DNA of 64,000 nucleotides from Sinonovacula constricta (taxonomy: Eukaryota > Mollusca > Bivalvia > Cardiida > Solecurtidae), in contig CM017555.1 in assembly GCA_007844125.1 (NCBI GenBank), positions 27,891,624 through 27,955,623 on the forward strand. Reading direction: 5' to 3'. Positions 14,001-25,044 of this stretch are shown piece after piece. Numbering within the stretch: the stretch's first letter is position 1; the number at the start of each line of letters is the position of its first letter. The notes under the pieces were generated by a model. The model ran no database searches and was not told the DNA's origin. It saw only the letters and a list, made by a program, of their open reading frames with translations. A program made the position numbers and the translations under genes.

Positions 14001-14260
14001 CATCCGTAGCACAAACCAAGGCGTGTGCAACCCGTGCAAAAACCTGGAAAGTTGTAAAGAGCGTCTCTCTTTTCCGTTTGCGAAAGAAACCTTTTGTGAA
14101 GCAGCATTGTCCCCACAATCTGGAAGTATGTTTTTGGGCCGACCAAAAATTCTTGTCGCAGGAATGAGAGCGAAGGTGCAAAAGGTAAGAGTTCCAAACT
14201 TTCTCGTACAAAACCGACATCTTCCACGTCAAATTCCTGCAAACGATATAAGGCCGCCAT
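3737..14260 (-). CDS. Eleven-exon gene, unrecognised protein of 938 residues with Cys motif and low-complexity Ser/Arg-rich tail
   Basis: Seen: joining minus-strand segments 14260-13980, 13382-13240, 12294-12118, 11145-10750, 10120-10031, 9089-9000, 8472-8300, 7590-7516, 6815-6769, 6256-6180 and 5004-3737 at GT/AG borders gives 2817 nt, exactly 939 codons including TAA, with no internal stop. Every junction phase matches, which is hard to get by chance. The protein starts MAALYRLQEF, has a C-x2-C-x5-C-x2-C motif near residues 75-87 (possible zinc site), then a basic/aromatic stretch, an acidic and Gly/His/Gln-rich exon, Lys/Arg-rich short exons and a 420-residue Ser/Asn-rich final exon. No membrane segment or signal peptide is seen. 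The final exon contains an alternative donor at 3793 that joins in phase to the exon at 1-582. I do not recognise the family; a nuclear or cytoskeletal scaffold is only a guess from composition. Confidence 0.8.
6180..6256 (-). CDS. Exon 10 of the eleven-exon gene
   Basis: The acceptor is CCTGTTACAG and the donor GTGAGT. It encodes SRKLRRVPSPPPMSPDSGLE then SAVHT. It contains SP/PP sites that could be proline-directed phosphosites (inference). Phase 2 in, phase 1 out. Confidence 0.7.
6769..6815 (-). CDS. Exon 9 of the eleven-exon gene
   Basis: A 47-nt exon with acceptor TTCTTCCAG and donor GTAAGC. It encodes SEERRKVSKSRSRSPG, a short Arg/Ser run. Phase 0 in, phase 2 out. Confidence 0.65.
6952..7031. 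repeat. 15-bp tandem repeat in an intron, about five copies
   Basis: The unit is AGAAGTGTATGGCAN, repeated five times with substitutions, between exons 8 and 9 of the minus-strand gene. Confidence 0.8.
7516..7590 (-). CDS. Exon 8 of the eleven-exon gene
   Basis: A 75-nt phase-0 exon with acceptor GGTATTTAAG and donor GTACAT. It encodes EPKKFELKKGEQKTTKFWSG then PPKSK. The KFELKKG..TKF pattern echoes TFEVKKSDKPTTKF in exon 7, suggesting an ancient internal repeat. Confidence 0.65.
8300..8472 (-). CDS. Exon 7 of the eleven-exon gene
   Basis: The acceptor is TTTATTTCAG and the donor GTAAAA. It encodes PPPPFKLKKSPSRKIVSK, then a Ser/Lys-rich segment ending TKFKDFKNVDVSWK. Phase 1 in, phase 0 out. 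Confidence 0.7.
9000..9089 (-). CDS. Exon 6 of the eleven-exon gene
   Basis: A 90-nt exon, acceptor TATTTCACAG, donor GTAGGT. It encodes GAEGENGDDETNSLHSKQTS then RGRQRERLYK. Phase 1 on both sides, the same length as exon 5, so it is also symmetrical and skippable. Confidence 0.65.
9195..9345 (-). repeat. tRNA-derived SINE remnant
   Basis: Read on the minus strand it has a box-A-like AACTAAGTGGTAAAGCC (9332-9316) and a box-B-like GAGTTCGAGTTCC (9272-9260), the spacing of a tRNA-type pol III promoter. It lacks a foldable tRNA acceptor stem, so it is a SINE head rather than a tRNA gene. It lies in an intron. Confidence 0.55.
10031..10120 (-). CDS. Exon 5 of the eleven-exon gene
   Basis: A 90-nt exon, acceptor CTCTAAG, donor GTAGGT. 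It encodes a basic stretch, EDNRRRVSKKRETSHDKDDQ followed by HLRRAKTDISG. Phase 1 on both sides, so it could be skipped without a frameshift. Confidence 0.65.
10750..11145 (-). CDS. Exon 4, acidic then Gly/His/Gln-rich, of the eleven-exon gene
   Basis: The acceptor is CCAACATAG and the donor GTAAGT. It encodes an acidic start (DGNDASDEESDDNSTSED) followed by repeats of GQGH/GHQG type and FTMRDEFDPIDASTT. Only the acceptor at 11146 keeps the frame; the alternative two bases on creates a stop. The coding strand repeatedly carries AGGTCA-type hexamers, which explains the Gly-Gln/Gly-His bias. Confidence 0.75.
12118..12294 (-). CDS. Exon 3 of the eleven-exon gene
   Basis: The acceptor is TTTTTCTGCAG and the donor GTAAAT. 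It encodes EYTGVGLEGEIPEEIKKLLD, then LTIPNFAEEMAKFSRQQQKK, an amphipathic helix-like stretch ending in a Gln/Lys run. The ATG inside this exon is not the gene start, because the frame continues upstream to the acceptor. Confidence 0.75.
13240..13382 (-). CDS. Exon 2 of the eleven-exon gene
   Basis: The acceptor is AAACATTTCAG and the donor GTAAGG. It encodes about 47 residues including GGGYTYFKKDRP and INWKIKHPDLALKQLLEG. It is basic and aromatic and looks like conserved globular sequence rather than low complexity. Phase 2 in, phase 1 out. Confidence 0.75.
13980..14260 (-). CDS. Exon 1 (start codon exon) of the eleven-exon gene
   Basis: The ATG at 14258-14260 sits in a GC-richer stretch than its surroundings and is followed by GCGGCC. 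The frame is open for 93 codons plus two bases and ends at a GTAAGT donor (13979-13974). It encodes a mostly hydrophobic/charged helix-like N-terminus and the motif FCTGCTRLGLCYGC, four cysteines in two CxxC pairs that could bind a metal. The next exon restores the frame (CA|T). Confidence 0.75.
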
Positions 14261-15490
14261 ATTTAACCGTGGTTTATACTTGGGTTACAAACATAATAAA
14301 AATAAAATAAATATGAAACAAAGTTAATTAGTATAAGACTACATATTAAACTGAAGGATGTGCAAGATTTCGCATGTTAATAGACAACACCATTTCCCGC
14401 CATTTATCGCAGCCAAGGGAAACAACCTTTTCTGTTGCTTTTGTATCGATATTGATCACTTTTGGAAAAGGCCATTTTCGAAATGAGTCCTATCCCTTGT
14501 GGTAGTTTATTTTACGATTTATATAAGAAATATTTTTAATTTTGTTTTTAATTCGATGACTTTTACAATAATGCTCAATCACGTTAACTCATTCTGATTT
14601 TATTCTGCAATATGCAGCCTGTGGCATTATTAACAGTTAAAATTTAAAAAAAAAAGTCAATTTGAAAAACGTCCCTTTATGTTCGACAAATGGGGAGTCT
14701 TATACGCAAATAGCGTAACTCTGCATGTACACGTATTATATCCCTGTAGCAGGTCCAGATATTTACCGGGCTGAGGGGAGTCGAAAGTCACAATTCTCAG
14801 GTCACAAATTACTAATATAAGCTACAAGTTAAGAATTGACAACATTCAGACGCTAGGTGGCGGTACCACATAAATATAGACCTCACTAAGCTAAAAATAG
14901 AACGGAATATCATAAGTATAAAATAGAACGGAATCATAAATGATTTTTCACAGATGATTTACAATACAGTGTACTTAAAGTTTTTCTGGACATGACAAAA
15001 AATGGTTAATTGATGCGAATAACGACTTGGTAGTTTTTATAATAATAAGACTTTTTTTTAATTACGAAAATATATTGAGGTCACCGCTTTGAGATTGATT
15101 CTGACATAGATTAGAGCAATTTGGAGTTATGTCCAGGTAACATGAAAACACAAACAGTGGCAATTGTTGTTAGAACTTGTATGACAGAATCTCTCCGGGA
15201 CAAAATCCCTTCCGTTAATTTTAGCATAATCTAACCTTTAACAAAAACAGGCCAAATCAAGCTGGTAGATTATTAAAATATATCTGGAAGTTGGAATTTT
15301 GTAACAAAAAATCCGACGTTAGAACAATATCGCAAAATGTAGAAAAAATACAGGAGATGGTTTATAGACATTAGAAACTTTACAGATGAACAGAAAGAAT
15401 TTTGTCCGTACTTCGTTTTTAGCAATAAGCAAGGCTTTATAGAATCACGTATCAAGTTGCCTAAAAAAAGAAATTTAGCAATGTGAAGAT
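14261..15490. other. Upstream flank of the minus-strand gene
   Basis: The first 100-200 bases after 14260 are GC-richer than the rest and probably contain the 5' UTR and promoter of the minus-strand gene (inference). A short duplication (AAAATAGAACGGAAT) occurs at about 14893 and 14921. No coding frame is convincing. Confidence 0.4.
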
Positions 15491-15580
15491 TTTGTTTTTG
15501 AAATGAATCGCATTGACCAATTATGATCATTATAGCGACGCCCAGCTGTTTTGGTGGAGGAAGACCCCAGACAAAATTAA
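15491..15580 (-). repeat. 3' fragment of a bivalve-type SINE
   Basis: On the minus strand it reads CTGGGGTCTTCCTCCACCA, then a GCTGG..GTCGCTATAATGA-like tail. I recall this combination from SINE tails in bivalve genomes (memory, not checked). The tRNA-like head is absent. Confidence 0.5.
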
Positions 15581-16245
15581 ATCCTTCGTAGTATGAAGCT
15601 AAGCGGTCAGTGGAGTTTCAAGTCTGTTACTCTACGTCATCGGCGCCCCCGTGTACAGTTTTCGTTAGCTCAAACATTTCTAAACATTTAAACGCCTCTA
15701 TAATATGTTAACCGGAAAGTGCACTTATTTGGATATATTTATTTATACTTTGTCTTGCCCAAAGAACAAAGTATATATATGTATACTGGAAAAATGTTGC
15801 TGTTCTAAATGGTTTGCATATTACGTGCCAAAACTCTTTTCTAAAATCTAAATGAACAATGTACTGGACCACGACGGTAGTTTGTGACGATGTATACACA
15901 ATTGTTATATTTTGGTACAATATTTAGTTAACACTTTGCTTAGTTTGTGTGCAGGAAATCCATTGTAAAGTTTAGAGAAAAGCTCATGAAAATGATTAGT
16001 TGTATTTTGCTTGTTCTACAATATTTACTAACAGTTATATTTCGACTGATCCAACATCTAGTAAAGCATTCCTGGCAGATCAGTACTGTTTTGTTAGTCA
16101 GACCATTTACTGAAGGCTCCAATAGAATTTTTAATATTTTTATTAGACGAGTTTTGGTCGTAACTTTCATAAATACTCTACATCGAAAGTATGCACTGTA
16201 GATTCTCGAACACCAAATTGAAATCTCAATTCAGGAAATATTAAT

Positions 16246-16246
<1 letters not shown>

Positions 16247-16278
<32 letters not shown>
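16247..16278. repeat. Poly(T) run
   Basis: An uninterrupted 32-base T run. Confidence 0.9.
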
Positions 16279-16279
<1 letters not shown>

Positions 16280-17765
16280 TCGAACATAAAATCCGACGAT
16301 TGTGCAATGCTTGTTTGCTGAAAGATAGCAAGACTGTTCTTATGTTGTTGTTATTTTCTTTATAAAATTATTTTTCCTTTCCATTAAATGCAAACGACGA
16401 TCATCTAGAAAACAGAGCTACATATGTAATCTAGCTGCATTTTAAGGTACAACTCGAAGGGAAGTATGTGTTTGCCTGTTTTGGCATATTTTTGTGAACA
16501 ATTCGAACCAGGTTTCAACAACAAAGTTATGTTGCTAAAGGTTTATGTCTTCCCATTTTTTCAGACATTCAGAGTCCGTTTCATAAAACCATTAAAAATG
16601 ATTAACCTTTCGTCCAGATACACTTCAGAATGCATCTCCGACATTTTAGAAACATTTTTCTCCGAGGGAGTTTACCCACGGATCCCACTAGAACCTACGT
16701 CAAATTCGGTCTCCCCACCCCCTACCGCCCCCCGCCCCAGCTGAATGTTCTGGATCCAGGCTTGATATAGTGTTCATTTGCCGTTATTATATTAATAACA
16801 GAAAAACACAGTAAACCCCATTTATTTAAATAAAAAATGCAATAAAAATACATTGATCTAGATCTGGCATAAGGACAATTACATAATGTCATTTACATGT
16901 ACAAACATGCTATGATAATCTTATTTAAAATCTTCTATTAAAAATCCATTGTCCTAAAATCTATATGTGTACCTTTCATATTCTGAAGCCATTTTGGGAT
17001 TTGTATATTTAATCAACACATTAGCGAGCCATAAGTTTTAATGTCATGGCAAACATAGTAAGTGCCCTTAAATTATTTCCCACTTAAGATTTGTGTATTC
17101 GCCCTAACAATTCTTTGCATATAGAACCCACTTCTTATCCCCTTAAGCAATTTAACTTAATTCTTATGATTTTCAGACATCCTCTCATTTAATGCAAATA
17201 TTATAGTTCATCGAGTCAATGTAAAATTTAAAAATCCGATTAAATATATCATTTACAGCTTGTTTGTTTTGTGTTTGTCTAGTAAACTGCCAAACCTTTT
17301 CCTCTTTTTAGACCATTTCTCATTAATTATACCGTTTCCTTCTTTTTTCTTTCTTTTTTATCTCTTCCCTTTCCTATTTCTGTCTCTGTTTGTTTGTTAC
17401 ATTTTTTTTCTCTTTTCGCTTTCCTCTCTTCTTCTTTCTATTTTTTTTTTACCCTTAGAGCCTAATCGAACCTTACCAAATGAAACCCACTCCCTGCCCA
17501 CCTATCTCTCGGTTGCTACAACAATTACCTGCATGATTTCGAGTACTGATAGACTGAGAGATGTCCGACACGAGTCGAGTGTTTGTATTGTGATACCGCA
17601 TACATTAAGTGCTTGATAGCGTATATATCTTCTCTTGCTCTGTCTCGAATCCACAAAACTTACCAATTTTACAAGGTATTTGTGTTCAAATATAGCCTTG
17701 TTGATTAAGATGATTTTGATTACAACCGATGAAGCCGTCAAAATCTGCATCGTCGTTATCGTTGA

Positions 17766-17766
17766 T

Positions 17767-17828
<62 letters not shown>
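17766..17828. repeat. (ATC)n microsatellite
   Basis: About 21 perfect ATC triplets. The poly-Ile and poly-Met frames across it are artefacts of the repeat. Confidence 0.95.
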
Positions 17829-17829
<1 letters not shown>

Positions 17830-18259
17830 TTATCTCCACTCTACTTCGTTTCTACCATTTCCCCACTTTTTGGTCTTCCCCTAGTTAAAACTGAACTTTA
17901 TACAATGGGCCATGAAATCACAAACTTTACCTCCCAGTCCAATTGTTTACCCAGTCGTCTAGACAACCAATGAGGAACACACCATCATTGTTCACGACAT
18001 TCATGGTGTATATTTGTAAACACCAATTTACATTTTTGACAAACTGCGGTCAACTGTATATACAATAGAATCTACATTCCTTAAATGTAACTTTCGCCTG
18101 ATTTACATATCGCTGGGTCTGGCGAGTTCGTGCTGATCGATGTAATTTGCAAATCAGTTGATACTGAGCGAACTGGGTGCAAATACATACTTCAAAGAGC
18201 ATGCCTTATGTGGTGAAGTTGTTTGTTGTATGCCCTGCATCAGTTGTGAATACACAGCT

Positions 18260-18710
18260 TAAAGGTGGTATCTGACAGTTTGCCAATATCAAATGCATGT
18301 AACAATGATCTTTCCCACTGTTTGGGGTTGAATTTAGGTATTATTTCTTTAGTCGAAGTAAAGACAAGTTTAAACGCCATCTATATTATGAGGAGATACA
18401 AATTGCAAATGAATCATTGTAATTAATGCTCATTCTTTCCAAATCTTTAAAAAAAAGCACGATAGTAAGCTGAGAATTGATCGGACTATCCTAATGACGT
18501 GATCCCAAAAGTAAGTTGTCAAGTGTTTTTTTTATATATATTAAAAATAGCTATATCTGCAGCGTGGCTCAGACAGAAAACACACGTTTGCATTGAAAAG
18601 TGCAGATTTATGTTTATAGTTTACACAGATCTAGGGCAACAGCGGTTTATAGGGCCTTTTGAAGTTTTGAAGTTTTCACAAAATTAACACAACTATAGAA
18701 AGGTCCTAAA
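18260..18710 (+). mobile_element. MITE-like dispersed repeat, copy 1, truncated
   Basis: It starts TTAAAGGTGGTATCTGACAG and aligns by eye with 21865-22345 in the same orientation. Shared blocks include ACGTGATC.CAAAAGTAAGT, AATAGCT..TGCAGCGTG and a TTCACA..AGAT block. The right end lacks the terminal inverted repeat seen in copy 2. Confidence 0.45.
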
Positions 18711-19080
18711 TTTCATGGATTAACACAAACTCGTTACATGCCATTAATATATAAATAAATGTTACGAACATAGCACATTTAATGATACATGCAAAATTTG
18801 ATATGCTATATTTAATATTATATTATCTATTACAATATTGTTTCAATAAAATGTTGTTACCACTGTTAGTATGCTAATTTTGAAATATGCAATCGGAACC
18901 ATTCTGGCACACCAAAGGTGGTATCTATCCTAGCTTAGCTTATTAAACATGTAATGATGGCATATTGTGTCCGTTTTTCTTTTGGAGACTTTTTCTGGCT
19001 TCACGGATTTACTTGTCTATAATTTATATGATTTTCATCACTATTTCAGATGTAAAACAATGCATTGAATAAATAAATAA

Positions 19081-19173
<93 letters not shown>

Positions 19174-21864
19174 TGTATATGCTACTAAAATACATATTAA
19201 ATCTCTTTATCCTATGTCAAATATAATAATTATTATATATTATTATAATAAATCAGCGATTTTTATCATTAACAAAAGCTTCTGACCGATCCATCATTAT
19301 ACAATTATGTTTTCTCCTGAATAATCAGGTTGAAGTATAACTCCCATGTGTTTGTGTAGTCAAGTATCTGTCGGTGTATTCTAAATATAACTTACTGTGA
19401 TGCGTAGGCAAACCATTTCCTCCATAAAAAACATGTTTTGGGATTAATTGATAACTTCCATACAAATTAAAGATACCACGAATAGGCTATTAAGCATGAC
19501 CTTTAAAGTATCCTTTTAATCTTTTGGTTAGAAATTTATCGGTCACAAAGTGGGATTTACTACCTTTAATGTAATCTATAAAACATAGTTAAAATACAAT
19601 GATTACTATTCAACTTATACCATACGAGTAATAAACGTTAAGATATCACTGAGCAAACATAGTTTTCATCATTACATCGTATTTAATGGCTATGCCATCA
19701 TTCATGTGATCAGAGCTTTTCCTTTCCGTTAATGATAAAGAACGACTTGTCTTACACGTCCTTTAAAATAGACAGGCACTAACACACATTCCTGTTAAAA
19801 ATAGAAATTAAAGATTGATATATATGGTATTGTTTTGCAATAAATCATCGAGAGACATCTCAATGTGGCAAACTCGTCGGTGGTTGATTGTAAATAGGGA
19901 GACACTCTCTGAACGCACATCGAGGTATTTTTGTAATTGCGGGCTATCAAGTTTCCTTGCTGTGCTGTTAGTTGTTTGAATTTAACCTTCCACCTAATAA
20001 TGCATTTAGACTGGTTTGTTACGTGTGGGCGGATTAAGCTTTCATACTTAAAGCAGCACTGTCGGATTTTACTGTAAATATTTCATTGAAGTTTTATTTC
20101 TATTGACATTGTATTTTAGTGTATTTTCGCTATATTAAAGCTGTCTGATTTCTGTCAATATAGTGTATCTTTCTCTCTTTTCTTCACTCTTCTCTTTTTC
20201 TCTTATCAATTATTAGTTCCGTCTTTTTCTCCCTTTTTGCCCCCAGCGACTCCCAATCCTCAATCTTACAGCACCAATATAAACATCCCACATTGCCCAA
20301 GTTTCTACAAAATATATGTGGTAAACTTATTGGTTGATGTCAACTGAGATTTATTTTGATTCTGTAACCGCTAAACATACAATTCCAAGACCTTACTGTT
20401 TACCCCTATATGCGATTACAAGCCCGAGTCGAGAACAACGTTTCTGATGATTTATTTTCCGATGATTTTCGCCTTTACGTTCACCCACTGTATGGCATCT
20501 TTTTTGTCATGTTATCTGTAATCCCAAAGTATTGTATACTTTCGTATATTAGAAATTAAATGAAAAAAATATGATCTTAAAGATGTAATTTTATATCCGA
20601 TGTGGTCACTTTAAAGATAGGTCAAGAAGCAGTATCTATAACCACGCTGTCCAGACAGATTGAAATGCAATAACCTAAGCGTAAGCTAGGATCTCTACCA
20701 GTTTATTTATATACAGTTATATGACTAGTATGTTTTAGCCGCGGATCGAATCCATGGACTTTATATACACGTAGAAGTTTTTAAAAATATGCATTTTAAT
20801 CATCTTACATTGCCTTATTTAGTTCTAAATGCTGTAAGAAAATATGTTGACTACGTATCGTGAAGATGCTACTAAGAAATCACAAATCTTCTTAAATGCA
20901 TATAGACTCCAAGAATACACTATCTTCAATGTATTTAAAGATTCATGTTTGCACGATGCTATTTTGGGCTAAAATCACATTTGAGCTACAGAGAAATACT
21001 TAACTTGGGTAGTATGATATTGGCGCATTGAGTTCAAGTCATGGCTTGGCCTTATGAATTGTCGGCCAATACGGCCCTCATGTGTTGTATCATTTCATGT
21101 ATGTGCCATGCTATTATGGTGGTGGCAGCATTGCATCTGCCCAATGAACATGAGCTCAAGATGACCTATACATTGTTTATTAGACGATAAGCCGACTTAA
21201 AACTCAACAAAGAAAATACACTTAAAGTGGTATATTTTGACTTGGATCGATCCGAATCAAGTTGGCAAACAATCACTTTAACTGAAAAATTCGGCCTTCA
21301 TGCGTCACATATTCTCACTGAAGAGCAATGTCTAGCTTCTTGTATGATGCAAATATTTGAACATGCCTTTAAAATTCCAAGTTTTATTGTTTTAAGTTGA
21401 CTGACGGTTAAGTTACACATCTGAAGTATTTGAATTGTGAAAATTATAAAGGTGCGTCCGTGACTGAGATGTCCTGCTACAGTGTTATTACATTTCAAGA
21501 GCTAGTTTTAAAATCTTTTCCAATACATTTTTATTTGCATCTGTATGTACATCTCTAAGCTCGAGACTGAGATAAGATCATCTTTGCAAAATCTTTTCTC
21601 AGTTGGGACTTTGAACAACTCAACTAAATTTTTGAACAACGTTCAATTTACTTTTAGTGTCTTTAACACATAGCTATTATATCGCAATGGCGATACCGTA
21701 GCATTGTCAAAACGTTGAACTTGGGTGAAATTGCAAACTCCAGCATATCATTGGTGACAAATTGACTCAAATGTGCAAGTCTGACCACTCAGATGAGCCA
21801 GAACAATCTCAGTCTTAAGAAAGTCAATATAGCCGTGGGGTAAAATGAACGTATGAGTTCAGGG
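18711..21864. other. Non-coding stretch
   Basis: Apart from the AT run at 19086-19170 and an isolated AAAGGTGGTATCTAT terminus at about 18914 (the same MITE-like end), I see no supported gene. The short open frames have no splice support or protein-like composition. Confidence 0.55.
19086..19170. repeat. (AT)n microsatellite
   Basis: A near-perfect AT dinucleotide run of more than 80 bases. Confidence 0.95.
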
Positions 21865-22345
21865 TTAAAGGTAGTGTCCTATAGCTTTCCTATATCAATG
21901 TAACAGTATATTACCTATTGTTTTGTGAATTTGGGACAGAATTTAAGCAAAAACCAAAGTTGACAACAGCCTCAGTTGTAAGACAGAACAATCGTGAAGT
22001 AAATAACTCCAAATGTCCCATTCTTTCCAAATCAATAAATAATCGCTGTAGGATTTTTTGGTTAAATAGATATCGACGCAAGAGCAGATAACCCAGATAA
22101 TAATATAACGTGATCTCAAAAGTAAGTGGACCCGGGGTTTTCTTAGTTAAGAAATAGCTTATGTGCAGCGTGATTCGGATAGGAAATACATGTTTACAAT
22201 GATGAGTGGAGTGTTAATGGTTTCAATTTTCACATAGATGTAGGACATCAATAACAAATGATATCTTTTTAGGCATTAATAATTTATTTGGTAGCTTGAG
22301 AGAAAAAAAAATAATGGTCCAAACTGTAGAATACCGCCTTTAAAA
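21865..22345 (+). mobile_element. MITE-like dispersed repeat, copy 2, with TTAA-type inverted ends
   Basis: It begins TTAAAGGTAGTGTCC and ends GAATACCGCCTTTAAAA, so its ends are inverted repeats of each other with TTAA at the borders. It contains no coding frame. TTAA borders are known for piggyBac and Kolobok families; which family mobilised it is inference. Confidence 0.5.
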
Positions 22346-22633
22346 TATTAAACCGGGTCATTCTGCCAAGAAAAAAATGTAAAAATAGTATACTCCAGGC
22401 CTTTTTTTTTTACACTTTTCATTGTATTGAAGGGCCTCTTTCAGGTGTAAAAATATTTGCACATTAAATTGCAGTCTAGGCGGTTTTACTCTTAGTACCA
22501 AAGTAGCTAACGGCTTCTGAAAATATGTTATTAAATAAATAAATGATGAGAAGATAAGTTAAGAATTTAGATTTGGTTGTTAAACTGTAGCATGATAAGG
22601 TAAAGAATGTTATTTTCCACTTCTGTTATTCAG

Positions 22634-22676
22634 GATCTCCCACCAACAGCACAAACTAGCTATCTCCAACGTACAG
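22634..22676 (+). CDS. Isolated exon-like segment
   Basis: A 43-base segment preceded by a pyrimidine-rich acceptor (TTCTGTTATTCAG) and followed by GTAACA. Two frames are open (DLPPTAQTSYLQRT or ISHQQHKLAISNVQ). Splice signals are the only evidence, so it may be chance. Confidence 0.2.
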
Positions 22677-24614
22677 GTAACAATAGCATATCACACTCGG
22701 CATCAAAATGTGGCCGTCACTTCTTTTTGTGATAAGCACAAATTGATCAGTCTTCGGCAAAAAAATGTAGATCCCGCTCAGCTACCTCCCTCTGCACTGT
22801 ATTTTTTACATACATGGATTGCACATAGCTAAGACGTTAGAACTGTATTATTAAGTCTTGCAGCAAAATATGGGTTCCCTTAGCTCACCAAAGATAAATT
22901 GTCTTTTTTTTGTTTGTTCTCAAACAATATCACCTGATAATTATTGTGGTGTGTACGTCCTTCTAAATATCATTTCAGAAATCTGTATACACATCATTTG
23001 ACAAAAAGTGCACATGGAAAGATAATACATAATTTCACGTTACTGCAAAGCCCCTACCCCCAGGCAAAGAAGCATTATTACCGTTAAGCGTGTATTTTCA
23101 ATGGATGCATAATCGTATTCAGATTCGCTAATGTAAACATTTATGGAAGATAGAAATTGAGTTGGAAAATACACAAGTATTTCACCACTCAGTGGATTTG
23201 TGACAGTGCGTTTAATTACGCCCACCTTTTTATTGATGCATATTGCCGATTACGGCGGCACATCTCTATTTATGACAACAGGAAATGTGCATTTAAATGC
23301 TCATTTTTATCGTTTAAAGGGGTATATGTGTTGGTCGTCATTTTTTTTTAAGTTTTACAAACTATTTCTAATGGTCCTGCTAGTCAATTTGCATTTTTAA
23401 TAGTTCCCTAAAATTCACTAAGTGAAACGATACTCTTCATTTTCGTAAAATAAATGTAATAGAATAAAATCTATTCAACAAAATCATAATTTTACTAAAC
23501 ATAATAATAAAACAAGAACAAAGCAATAGGGTTCAAACCAGCAGCCTCGACTATGAGAGGCTGTAACGTAACACCTGGACTCTCCAGACAACGTCATTTA
23601 AATGTTTTCATAAAATCTGATTGTCGGAAATCTTCGGCCAATTTTGAAATTGTGAAAGATCTGTCCAGAAGTGTTTTTTTTTTTTCAAAGTTGCTCTGTT
23701 ACTATCGTTTAAGAGAAAGAAATATTTAAACTACGTGAGGATCACTGTTTTATAAATGAAAATAACGCATAATGCTTTAAGTTGTTCATTTTTTCGCCTT
23801 TAACGTTTTTATAATACACATATATAATTCATGCGTAGTTTTAAGCCACTCCCGACACCAATCATTCTTCCAGTCATCCCCTTTGCGAAAACAGTAAACT
23901 CACCGATTATGTCATATAAGCACACTGCATACTTTTACAGTGAAGGCAACACTTTCGACGCTGCAGGAACACATACCCGTAGATAAGACACGGTTTACTC
24001 TATACAAGACAGATGAGTAATCTTTTCATAAAATTTAATTAACTGTGCGGATATGAGAAAGTCTGTTTTAGTTTGCCATATCTTAAAGTATGGCAACTAT
24101 CGTTTTTCAATAAACTTAATTCATCAAAGAATGCGGTAAGTCGGTAATTTTTTAAATTGTGCCGAAAAGGAACGTTTGCTTTCATTGATTTTAATATAAT
24201 CAATATACCGCGATTATTTTACTACATGGCTTGCAATTTTACAACTGTCTTGTGTTATATGGTCAAACGTGTTAAGTATCGAGTGTATAGTTCCCCTATG
24301 TGTTCATAAAATGTTTTGTTTATATTTTATGTGTTTCATTTTTATATTTAATTGTCCACACTTATTTACTCTAAGCGTTCGATACTTGTATGTAATGGAC
24401 ATGTACATTTTTGTATGATAAAAATTGTTTGGGCGTCGCGTGGTCATTAATTGAAGCAACGAAGAGCATGTCTTTTTCTAAGTTTATATTTCTATAATTT
24501 TTGACATTGGCATTTTGGTTCTACTAAGCGACAATAGTTATTATCGATAAAAGCCCCACACTCTGTTGGTATCATTTTGAAAATAACAACAAAAACACTT
24601 AGTACTGAACTTAC
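22677..24614. other. Non-coding stretch
   Basis: Nothing supported except a possible tRNA-like scrap at 23529-23590 (minus strand GGTTTGAACCC box-B-like motif beside a CAGCCTC/GAGGCTG stem). It is A+T-rich throughout. Confidence 0.5.
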
Positions 24615-24675
24615 ATACTCCTGCTTATATGGCTTCACCTTGGTAGAACTGGGCGCTTTTTTGCCCACTTTACGA
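24615..24675 (-). CDS. Isolated exon-like segment, basic
   Basis: On the minus strand, a TTTAAAAATGTAG acceptor and a strong GTAAGTTCAG donor bound 61 bases. These encode RKVGKKAPSSTKVKPYKQEY in the one open frame. It could be an internal exon of a minus-strand gene starting at 33834, but the phase does not join directly to that exon. Confidence 0.3.
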
Positions 24676-25044
24676 CTACATTTTTAAAATGTTACACGGG
24701 CTTGTTAAGTTTTATCCACTCCTATACGTCGTTCCCCTTTTATATTATATTGACAACAAGATTCCGCTCCAACGTAACCTTATTTGTAGAGTGCAACACA
24801 AATTCAAATGAACACATAACTGTTATAAACCACGATTAACATAACTACGGGAAAAGGTCATGTTTTAGAATCTGTCAGTCAACATTGCCAATAGAATTAG
24901 ATAAAGGCCTAATCATTGTACTTTATTTAACTGCTCGACTCGGCAATTGAGATGTCAAACACCATTGTAGCTTGCATTTTCTATCTAATCTATTTGTATC
25001 CCTTCTCCCACCCAGCACCCCCACAAAAGAAGGTGTTATCATGT

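Larger units (their letters stand above)
15581..18259. other. Non-coding stretch
   Basis: A+T-rich with no splice-bounded frame that I can support. It holds a poly(T) run at 16247-16278, a pyrimidine-rich tract near 17340-17455 and an (ATC) microsatellite at 17766-17828. Confidence 0.6.

Noticed and set aside
13972..14310. Plus-strand and second minus-strand frames over exon 1
   Set aside because: The frame starting at 14260 has the ATG in context, the Cys motif, a GTAAGT donor and in-phase continuation; the others are shadows.
17502..17973. Frames with poly-Met (minus) and poly-Ile (plus)
   Set aside because: Artefacts of the (ATC)n microsatellite with A+T-rich flanks.
23529..23590. tRNA-Ser-like gene on the minus strand
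   Set aside because: Only a box-B-like GGTTTGAACCC and one stem are present; no acceptable box A or acceptor stem.
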